This document shows positions 56,501 through 57,674 of a DNA stretch of 64,000 nucleotides, in pieces; position 1 is the first letter of the stretch, and each line of letters opens with the position of its first letter. The notes beneath the pieces are model-generated. The model did not search any database, was not told the DNA's origin, and worked only from the letters and a program-made list of their open reading frames with translations. This DNA comes from Fasciolopsis buskii. Its lineage: Eukaryota > Platyhelminthes > Trematoda > Plagiorchiida > Fasciolidae. A program made the translations under genes and the position numbers. The DNA lies in NCBI GenBank assembly GCA_008360955.1, contig LUCM01002360.1, positions 164,957-228,956 on the forward strand. The letters are read 5' to 3'.

Positions 56501-57674
56501 GAAACCGAAAATACAATTTCTCTTTCCTGATAACATTGCCTTTCAACCTATGTTGCAATCATGTCAAAGTCATCAGACGTGGATGTCGTAACCCTTGATC
56601 AGTCTGCATGCGTGGCCGCGCATATTGTAGCATAACTTGTAGAGCCAGATTGTCTCGGGTTAGGGGTGCACAAATGTGCTCGTGCGGCTGGTGTCACGTT
56701 TCAAACCTGGGAGACCAAGATCCTAGTATGCTGATTGGGCGAGAATTCCGAATGATTACAATTGCATTTGTTCGGTTTCGATGTATCGTCTTTGTTGACA
56801 ATGTTGATAGTCGCAAATTCACTTCGCATCTTACCTACAAGTGACGTATTATCTGCCCCCTCCATTCACTGGATGTATTACTTACTTTGGAGCACCACCT
56901 CATCGGTAATTACCGATTCTGCTTTATATTCATTCCAAACTAGTGCGGGCGTTGGACGTACGGGGACATTTATATGCTTGGATCAGCTATGTCAACAAGT
57001 TAGATATTATCTCCAACCAAATTTCCAGCCAATTCTGTTGCCCAACACAGCTTCCACACGTGCGGACGAGGAACCTATCTATGCGAATTTAAACGGGGAC
57101 TCAGATGAGCCCGGGGCACGAACATCTCTCCGGATGGTGGATGGAGGAGATACGGATATGGTGGGAACAGGGACTGTTTCATCTCCGCGTCTGTCCAAGA
57201 CACCGTCCGACTCGGATCGTACACTGTCGCCAACACATGAGGAGGATGAAAGTTCTGGTCGACAAACTCTGCTATTCTCATCTGGAAATCGAATCAGTTC
57301 CTCCGGCCGAACCGGGTGGTCTTTGGGCAAAATGCGACGATTCGGTCTAGGACGTAAGAAAACTCATTGTATAAATGTGTACAAAACTGTACTCTGGCTC
57401 CGTTCTCATCGAAGTTACATGGTACAGTCAGAGGTAAGTGTATGCTTCTAAACGAATCCAACCAAATTAATTGTCTATTTTTGTTTTTCCCTTCAGGATC
57501 AATATTTGTTTATCTACCGATATCTATCTCATTTTATACAACAAATCAACAATTCCGGTGAGTCTCTCGTTAAAGCTTATTTTGTTTTGAATCCAATTTC
57601 TCTTGCTCGACCATATTGTGCTCTGACTTCTTACTCTTCTCCCTGTTCCAGATCAAATCTATGAGAATATTTGA
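7210..57674 (+). CDS. Receptor-type protein tyrosine phosphatase, R3-like (5'-partial gene; join of 16 exons)
   Basis: Predicted single-pass membrane enzyme that removes phosphate from phosphotyrosine on cytoplasmic substrates, with its extracellular part sensing a ligand or neighbouring cell. Join: 7210-7397, 16605-16845, 19364-19645, 23554-23775, 31767-32110, 34383-34746, 35413-35578, 41375-41449, 42038-42140, 45123-45231, 46729-47113, 50380-50563, 51947-52110, 56944-57433, 57497-57557, 57652-57674. All introns are GT-AG and all phases match, giving about 1132 residues and a stop at 57672-57674. Residues are counted from the first whole codon of exon 1. FN3-type sequence occupies about 1-546, a transmembrane helix 560-583 followed by KAKRRKRAR, and one PTP domain about 655-1125. 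Seen motifs: NKYRN, DYTNAS, YIAAQAP, KCSVYWP, WPDF (Asp907), HCSAGVGRTG (Cys941, Arg947), DQYLFIYR. No signal peptide is visible, so upstream exons are missing. I see no second PTP domain before 64 kb. The R3 assignment is inferred from one PTP domain plus a YENI tail. Exon borders are by eye. Confidence 0.9.
7985..8095 (+). mobile_element. SINE family A, 3' fragment
   Basis: CTTTCTGTAAATGACCTAAT and a following CATTAAGAGAGGAGGAGAAAATGCAAAAG-like end correspond to the 3' end of the copy at 24775-24955 (CCTGAAAATGATG...CATTAATAGAAG...AAAATGCAAAAG). Confidence 0.45.
8275..8643 (+). other. Intronic open frame of unknown nature
   Basis: An ATG-started frame of 122 codons, rich in charged residues (DDVNNKKPSKRYLDKTEENS, LYKKFYLRAESKRRQEA), with four to five Cys. 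No known motif. It sits directly before an RTE-type fragment and may be a decayed part of a mobile element or chance. Confidence 0.25.
8880..9310 (+). mobile_element. RTE-type LINE relic, 3' part of ORF2
   Basis: TYRCETWLLPANDARMLETLDYWCPRKILRRNWEERIPNEK (given in two blocks: TYRCETWLLPANDARMLET and LDYWCPRKILRRNWEERI) closely follows the end of RTE-clade reverse transcriptases, usually YGCETWPLR...R...FDHRCLR.I....W..RI.N.EV. A frame break lies before it. Confidence 0.75.
9966..10060 (+). repeat. TATTG-type pentanucleotide array
   Basis: About 95 bases made almost wholly of TATTG/TATTT units with a few variants. A second, more decayed array is at 30241-30490. Confidence 0.95.
11140..11154. 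repeat. Poly-G run
   Basis: Fifteen consecutive G residues on the plus strand. It might form a G-quadruplex-like structure or be prone to sequencing error. Confidence 0.95.
11350..12250 (-). mobile_element. Probable LINE relic, minus orientation
   Basis: Minus-strand frames contain VDDFNHASSTLTDLCVSPI, which resembles the endonuclease GDFNH strand, followed downstream on that strand by further LINE-like frames (LGSKTYFRSAFHSFRQTNQI) that are joined only if several frameshifts are allowed. I cannot place the ends or the clade. Confidence 0.4.
14640..14783 (+). repeat. Dispersed repeat ending in an AT tract, copy 1
   Basis: Shares GTGAAAAC...AAACA...TTG.TTTGTTATG.TTC.TTATTT and TGTGAAGTTCCAT / GGTGAAGTTCCAT with 36640-36783. 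Both copies run into an (AT)n tract, here 14726-14783. Confidence 0.6.
16325..16470 (-). mobile_element. SINE family B fragment, minus orientation
   Basis: Nearly identical to 39804-39935: AATAATTCACCATATGATATCATCG, the CCATGGAAGCACTGTACAGC block and the AATCATCAGCAGTGCATATC block follow in order, then break after GGGACGCGAA. Confidence 0.8.
16605..16845 (+). CDS. RPTP exon 2: second half of the fibronectin type III domain
   Basis: Begins after gcaaatcgcag (phase 0) and ends before GTAAGT (phase 1). The translation VLTIRDPGK...FENLTHNTQYEIAITSF...LVEMVQTPLA has the FN3 E-F-G signature (leu-rich turn, Tyr in strand F, then a TP end). Joined to exon 1 it makes a domain of about 140 residues, longer than the usual 90-100, so there is an insert around RTTSTDETYIKALTRAC. 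NLT in FENLTHN is a possible N-glycosylation site. Confidence 0.87.
17060..17240 (+). repeat. Dispersed repeat family C, copy 2
   Basis: Shares TTGAAATCTCGTTTGCATAA and GAAACGTGATC with the copy at 5480-5775. Confidence 0.55.
17400..17660 (+). repeat. Dispersed repeat family C, copy 3
   Basis: Follows the same order of blocks as 5480-5775, from CTATACCATTTCC through GAGAGACACGTCCCT to TTTTTGACAATTCCTAAAT. Confidence 0.6.
17661..17764 (+). repeat. 100 bp repeat with hairpin, copy 1 (partner at 30.6 kb)
   Basis: About 100 bases closely matching 30620-30722 (GTAAAACTTGCCT, GACTACCCA, GAAACG, GGCG, ATTACAT, CATTATATCATT in order). ACTACC-CAC-GGTAGT at 17690-17704 is a perfect 6 bp hairpin followed by GGAAACG. 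It may be the 3' end of a mobile element. Confidence 0.75.
19364..19645 (+). CDS. RPTP exon 3: one complete fibronectin type III domain
   Basis: Bounded by phase-1 introns on both sides (acceptor tgttccatttcag, donor GTATGT), the classic one-exon FN3 module. Residues 143-236 read PPCTPVGLNI, MRIRWSTRE (conserved Trp164), SVSVNYGRG, FLISPLDACQKYCIEIQLLNKAGASPV and VCGMTERE. These fit FN3 strands A-G, with the Tyr corner replaced by QKYC and the usual N-x-G-x-S-P turn present. This is the clearest extracellular domain in the window. Confidence 0.92.
19950..20510 (-). mobile_element. LINE relic (jockey/CR1-like), minus orientation
   Basis: The minus-strand frame at 20499-20275 reads NLTVLLSCNLSWSIKEHGYA and FANLLALMYALLISARE, which fits the LINE ORF2 region LGVLLSxxLSWSxHI...A..LGFIRR...LYxxLIRPxLEYG. 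Further frames continue downstream with breaks. Confidence 0.5.
20714..20737. repeat. (CA)n microsatellite
   Basis: About 24 bases of uninterrupted CA units. Confidence 0.95.
23554..23775 (+). CDS. RPTP exon 4: atypical extracellular domain
   Basis: Acceptor ctctcctgtcag and donor GTAAGC, phase 1 on both sides, so it fits between exons 3 and 5 without breaking frame. The 73 whole codons give FTSPPTLKSGKPLLLHDVAQ...VHYHVRVTLFGSNVFRVFVFTTP. The end resembles FN3 strands F and G (alternating hydrophobics then TTP). There is no Trp where strand B should have one, and the module is short. It could be a diverged FN3 domain or a fluke-specific segment. The phase fit and the open frame support it as coding. 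Confidence 0.72.
24775..24955 (+). mobile_element. tRNA-related SINE (family A), plus orientation
   Basis: Carries GGTTCGAATCC at 24831-24841, a perfect tRNA B-box (RNA polymerase III promoter element), followed by TCCCACGAC...CAACTTC and the common tail with AAATGATGTAAATTG and ATTAATAGAAGAAATAAA. Other copies are at 4655, 7985, 41590 and 44580. Confidence 0.78.
24990..25330 (+). mobile_element. Possible LINE 3' fragment
   Basis: A frame reads VNANRDRIQKVQKKLVSLRL and then DHLVTKVHQQVMLASSRIF, resembling the ...IERIQKRFVRLI...Y..RL..L....LE.RR end of jockey-type ORF2. Weak and stop-containing. Confidence 0.3.
29313..29564 (+). other. Intronic open frame with hydrophobic segment
   Basis: Open from 29313 to a TAA at 29562. 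It reads NALTKLGIKIPATFVDRVTG then VAVVIGIIFGNAIYGFILPM, a likely transmembrane segment. A possible acceptor (actacttcgtag) lies just upstream. I do not recognise the family; it could be a nested exon, a mobile-element piece or chance. Confidence 0.25.
30241..30490 (+). repeat. Decayed TATTG-type array
   Basis: About 250 bases dominated by TGTATTG, TATTG and TACTG variants, much more mutated than the array at 9966-10060. Confidence 0.85.
30620..30722 (+). repeat. 100 bp repeat, copy 2
   Basis: Partner of 17661-17764. Here the hairpin is partly decayed (GACTACCCAAGGCAATCGAAACG). Confidence 0.75.
31767..32110 (+). CDS. RPTP exon 5: extracellular FN3-like segment
   Basis: The frame is open for 114 codons after acceptor cctgctaaatcag (phase 1) and closes at donor GTTTGT (phase 0). 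LCIHVNWETTGPVQGLFGFALQVF has the FN3 B-C pattern: hydrophobic-x-W, a Gly-Pro turn, then an alternating strand. It is preceded by a Pro-rich stretch and followed by a Ser/Glu-rich linker (ERSDTVGNPTQTESPRSSEK) and a Cys-containing strand (CEDCLHPHSE). The donor is weak and the acceptor is one of several possible, so exact ends are less certain than the coding call. Confidence 0.75.
32111..34382 (+). other. Intron 5 (2.3 kb)
   Basis: Contains an RTE-type LINE relic at 32.56-33.09 kb. I see nothing recognisable from 33.1 to 34.3 kb; an open frame at 34022-34243 was considered as an exon and rejected. Confidence 0.8.
32560..33085 (+). mobile_element. RTE-type LINE relic, reverse transcriptase core
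   Basis: Around 32815-32880 the frame FLHLKAAFDSIDRASHW matches the RT catalytic motif VFLDLKAAFDSVDRxxLW, and the next stretch gives LLNGVPVKFASLLHSL (usual LKGVPEKFISLVKALY). The preceding part resembles the region before that motif. Many stops and frame changes. Confidence 0.75.
34383..34746 (+). CDS. RPTP exon 6: membrane-proximal extracellular segment
   Basis: Phase 0 start after tattcatcttag, phase 1 end before GTGAGT, with 121 open codons. It is polar and helical-looking at first (LLNECSDTEPTTFRSSARDN, ALTKHGLHSFRANQTNLRF) and ends with GLIRMYVANTATLTQMSEIPWHYR, which resembles FN3 strands F-G. Together with exon 5 it may form one large membrane-proximal domain. ANQTN carries an N-glycosylation sequon. 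The transmembrane exon follows directly. Confidence 0.82.
34747..35412 (+). other. Intron 6 (0.67 kb)
   Basis: No repeat or gene recognised. It holds a TTAA/ATTAATTAATTAATT AT-rich tract near 35305-35330 before the transmembrane exon. Confidence 0.8.
35413..35578 (+). CDS. RPTP exon 7: transmembrane helix and stop-transfer segment
   Basis: After PGLPEVSGLTSTR comes a run of about 24 hydrophobic residues (LALIVIGLILLVLISLILAF and FVL) and then KAKRRKRAR, a strong basic stop-transfer signal that places the C-terminal side in the cytoplasm. Acceptor cgcctgcttacag (phase 1), donor GTGAGT (phase 2). A GTAAGC inside the exon near 35536 is another possible donor, but its phase does not fit exon 8. 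Confidence 0.9.
35918..36065 (-). mobile_element. SINE family B fragment, minus orientation
   Basis: GCGCCCAACTCACCA, then AATCATGG, GCACTGTACGGCTGTTCC, AATCATCAGCGGTGCATATC and CGGCGCCCGAA follow the order of 39835-39930, more diverged than the other copies. Confidence 0.65.
36254..36275. repeat. (CA)n microsatellite
   Basis: About 22 bases of CA units. Confidence 0.95.
36640..36783 (+). repeat. Dispersed repeat ending in an AT tract, copy 2
   Basis: Partner of 14640-14783; ends with (AT)n at 36766-36783. A second short AT tract lies at 37046-37069. Confidence 0.6.
39804..40066 (-). mobile_element. SINE family B, left arm of a long inverted repeat
   Basis: These 263 bases are the reverse complement of 40184-40446 with, by eye, about eight mismatches. 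On the minus strand the unit contains a tRNA-like stretch (TAGCGTAATGGCTAAGGCG as A-box-like) followed by a B-box-like TTCGGGTTCG, then the body shared with copies at 16.3, 35.9, 52.4 and 58.5 kb. Confidence 0.9.
40184..40446 (+). mobile_element. SINE family B, right arm of a long inverted repeat
   Basis: The plus-oriented partner of 39804-40066. It contains the tRNA-like head TAGCGTAATGGCTAAGGCG and GTTCGAGTTCG, then a TGGATATGCACTGCTGATGA block and the end GGTGAATTATTTCATGAAT. The arms are separated by 117 bases. A 12-base direct repeat, AATGCTCAATAC, lies at 39767-39778 and 40444-40455, like a target-site duplication around the whole pair. Confidence 0.9.
41375..41449 (+). CDS. RPTP exon 8: cytoplasmic juxtamembrane linker
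   Basis: A 75-nt exon after a very strong pyrimidine tract (tttttttttcttccag) and before GTGAGT. It reads GSGIDITSAFRLETKQPIIPPKLA, and both phases (2 in, 2 out) match its neighbours. The PIIPPK end resembles the proline-containing linker that precedes the first helix of receptor PTP catalytic domains. Confidence 0.82.
41547..41580. repeat. (AT)n microsatellite
   Basis: About 34 bases of uninterrupted AT directly before a SINE copy. Confidence 0.95.
41585..41735 (+). mobile_element. SINE family A, plus orientation
   Basis: GGATTCGAATTCTCGCAC (decayed B-box) then CAACTTCCCCACTTGGCAGC and the tail AAAAATGACATGCAT...TTATTAATAAAAG match the copies at 24775 and 44580. Confidence 0.75.
41736..41799. 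repeat. Nested palindrome (perfect 16 bp arms)
   Basis: AGCGCCAACCAAAGCG at 41736-41751 is the exact reverse complement of CGCTTTGGTTGGCGCT at 41784-41799. Inside lies a second perfect hairpin, GGTCCTCA-TT-TGAGGACC at 41767-41784, which shares bases with the outer arm. Possible terminal inverted repeats of a tiny DNA transposon, or an RNA hairpin. Confidence 0.9.
42038..42140 (+). CDS. RPTP exon 9: juxtamembrane wedge region
   Basis: Acceptor ccgttgcgctcag, donor GTGAGT, phase 2 to phase 0. CLLHQPDPISVHELPIWLDK followed by QGNNNYAAIREEFK matches the start of the intracellular part of receptor PTPs (Pro-Ile-x-Val-x-x-Leu, then a helix leading to an EEF/EEY pair before the catalytic core). Confidence 0.9.
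43930..44420 (+). mobile_element. Ty3/gypsy LTR retrotransposon relic (integrase core)
   Basis: A frame reads CHVYLDNVGPLQLADGYRFV then VGRFTRWSWAVPITDTSSET, matching the gypsy integrase HxDxVGPLPxSxGYxYLLTCxDRFTRWPEAxPLxDxTAETV. After a frame change FKHIRTTAYHPLFSGLVERF matches the RTTAYHPQxNGxVERF motif. The Asp corresponding to the first catalytic residue (YLD) is kept. Stops and shifts show it is dead. I found no LTRs. Confidence 0.82.
44580..44745 (-). mobile_element. tRNA-related SINE (family A), minus orientation
   Basis: On the minus strand: GGTCGCGGGTTCGAATCCTC, a perfect B-box (GGTTCGAATCC at about 44679-44689), then CCACCGCCAGTCGACTTTCC, AATTGGCAGCTCTC and a tail of GAAAATGATGTACATTGGCA plus TTAATAAAAGAAA. 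This is the best preserved copy. Confidence 0.85.
45123..45231 (+). CDS. RPTP exon 10: start of the PTP catalytic domain
   Basis: Acceptor cctctcattttag, donor GTAAGT, phase 0 to 1. It reads WLRVHSLRQEQAKRF, then PENRLRNKYRNLVP, the phosphotyrosine-recognition loop whose canonical form is KNRYxNIxPYDH. The Tyr that stacks on the substrate is kept, while the usual Lys-Asn-Arg before it has become Arg-Asn-Lys. Splicing to exon 11 restores PFDH. Confidence 0.94.
45232..46728 (+). other. Intron 10 (1.5 kb)
   Basis: Contains an RTE-type LINE 3' end at 45.83-46.11 kb. Nothing else recognised. Confidence 0.8.
45830..46110 (+). mobile_element. RTE-type LINE relic, 3' end
   Basis: ELCRLGHVLRMMNTRLPYRA, then LSSVPPSE and, after a gap, SWLETLKDVATNREQ match the end of fluke-type RTE ORF2 (LRWLGHVLRMPxxRLPxRALFxxPxxxWKKxRGGQ...WLETLxDMAxNRxQW). 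Confidence 0.8.
46729..47113 (+). CDS. RPTP exon 11: PTP domain core (DYxNAS, YIAxQxP)
   Basis: Acceptor cttctgtctag, donor GTGAGT. FDHNYVRLSKP is followed by an insert of about 55 residues (SDLNQTDLETVPAGVSNDPG and onward to GPDRLLSS) before DYTNASLVPG, so the variable loop after the recognition loop is much longer than in most PTPs. Then come RTYIAAQAPVDHTRGLFWQM and IWDHGVKLIVLLTR, equivalent to YIATQGP...FWRMVW...IVMLT. Ala replaces Thr, Gly and the Ile of DYINAS is Thr; these are mild substitutions. Confidence 0.96.
47600..48105 (+). repeat. Dispersed repeat, copy 2 (partner at 2.0-2.5 kb)
   Basis: Same ordered blocks as 2015-2490: CTGTCGCTAACTCTAGCGGC, CGGTTGGTTCCCCACTCTG, GGTCTTTAGCCCGTG, AGCTCGTAGCCCTATC. 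Confidence 0.6.
48589..49002 (+). other. Intronic open frame of 137 codons
   Basis: ATG to TGA. The composition looks coding-like (DVAKVFRPGSRAELRPHNLL, SFLQFYDGQVSFSQIPPEVF) but I recognise no motif, and it does not resemble a PTP. It could be a mobile-element ORF, a skipped exon or chance. Confidence 0.3.
50380..50563 (+). CDS. RPTP exon 12: PTP domain (KCxxYWP)
   Basis: Acceptor atccacttacag, donor GTACGT, phase 2 to 0. Read in the right frame it gives VRENGKEKCSVYWP, then FGQLTISLRAENDTNTYVKR and QFIVRRT. This is the PTP motif KCxxYWP and the two following beta strands. A different frame is also open across this stretch and starts further upstream, so the exon is easy to miss; the motif and phase fit decide the frame. 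Confidence 0.95.
50564..51946 (+). other. Intron 12 (1.4 kb)
   Basis: A short GA run at about 50809-50823. No other repeat or gene recognised. Confidence 0.8.
51947..52110 (+). CDS. RPTP exon 13: WPD loop and first half of the catalytic signature
   Basis: Acceptor gatgtggctacag, donor GTATTA, phase 0 to 2. TITQLHMMQWPDFSAPSK carries the WPD loop with the general acid Asp907; the usual GVP after it is SAP. The exon ends APVLIHC plus two bases, so the catalytic Cys941 is its last whole codon. The codon for the following Ser is completed by exon 14. Confidence 0.95.
52440..52830 (-). mobile_element. SINE family B, rearranged copy
   Basis: ACACCTATCCGTCATTGGTTTT in plus orientation is followed by the minus-oriented body (CACTTCACCGTATACTGC, TGTTTCATC, TTGTTAAGAATCATCAGCAG) and the tRNA-like head (CCTTAGTCACTAAGCTATC). 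So this copy, like the 40 kb pair, mixes both orientations. Confidence 0.65.
53850..54500 (-). mobile_element. RTE-type LINE relic, minus orientation
   Basis: The minus-strand frame at 54130-53897 reads VDVSHPSKKEVIRKSGFLKK then HKKAGPEGLSPSILETGGEV, matching the region before the RT palm of fluke RTE elements (PSxEEVxxAIxxLKxGKAAGPDGLSPEVFKxGG). The preceding part on that strand gives a WKGHFREQF-like block, also typical. Confidence 0.78.
54640..55250 (-). mobile_element. Penelope-like element relic (RT end plus GIY-YIG endonuclease)
   Basis: On the minus strand: VHCKQTHTDQILNYHSNHPK then KRSCVRSLFKRAEAHCSTEG and FEKKGYPRDF match the Penelope-like RT C-terminus (VYRKPTHTDxYLNxxSNHPxxHKRSVVRSL...GYP). 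After a stretch, at about 54860-54790, AVYKIKCIDSNKCHIDQTIK matches the GIY-YIG-type VYKIxCxxCxxxYIGQTxR. The Gly of YIG is Asp here, so the nuclease core is damaged. Confidence 0.8.
56944..57433 (+). CDS. RPTP exon 14: phosphate-binding loop with a large in-domain insert
   Basis: Acceptor attccaaactag, donor GTAAGT. Joined to exon 13 it completes HCSAGVGRTG, then TFICLDQLCQQVRYYLQP (helix alpha-4). About 115 residues follow that are not part of a normal PTP fold (968-1082), rich in Ser, Thr, Asp, Glu and Gly, with EEPIYANLNGD, SPRLSKTPSDSD and a basic end (GKMRRFGLGRKK). The domain resumes with INVYKTVLWLRSHRSYMVQS (helix alpha-5 and the start of the Q loop). The insert is in one open frame with no intron. 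Confidence 0.95.
57020..57364 (+). other. In-domain insert of the phosphatase (about 115 residues)
   Basis: Coding sequence between helix alpha-4 (LCQQVRYYLQP) and helix alpha-5 (INVYKTVLWLRSH), where ordinary PTPs have only about ten residues. Predicted disordered from its Ser/Thr/Asp/Glu/Gly content. It contains EEPIYANLNGD (Tyr988; Y-x-N pattern of Grb2 SH2 ligands), several Ser-Pro or Thr-Pro sites, and a basic end. Confidence 0.85.
57497..57557 (+). CDS. RPTP exon 15: Q loop and last helix of the PTP domain
   Basis: A 61-nt exon after a 63-nt intron (acceptor tttcccttcag, donor GTGAGT). DQYLFIYRYLSHFIQQINNS is the canonical end of a PTP domain (QTEDQYxFIY followed by the final helix). 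It completes MVQSEDQY with exon 14. Confidence 0.94.
57652..57674 (+). CDS. RPTP exon 16: C-terminal micro-exon ending in YENI, stop
   Basis: A 94-nt intron with acceptor ttctccctgttccag precedes 23 coding bases that complete a split Asp codon and read QIYENI then TGA. Vertebrate R3 receptor PTPs end in a short tail with a phosphorylatable Tyr in a Y-x-N-hydrophobic context, reported to bind Grb2 or Src-family kinases; YENI fits that pattern. Such a short exon could be chance, but the good acceptor, matching phase and family-typical ending support it. If it is wrong, the gene ends elsewhere in 57.6-64 kb. Confidence 0.7.

Larger units (their letters stand above)
52111..56943 (+). other. Intron 13 (4.8 kb), splits the catalytic signature
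   Basis: Sits between the second and third base of the codon after the catalytic Cys. Contains a SINE family B copy (52.4-52.8 kb), an RTE relic (53.85-54.5 kb, minus) and a Penelope-like relic (54.64-55.25 kb, minus). I see nothing recognisable in 55.3-56.9 kb. Confidence 0.85.
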
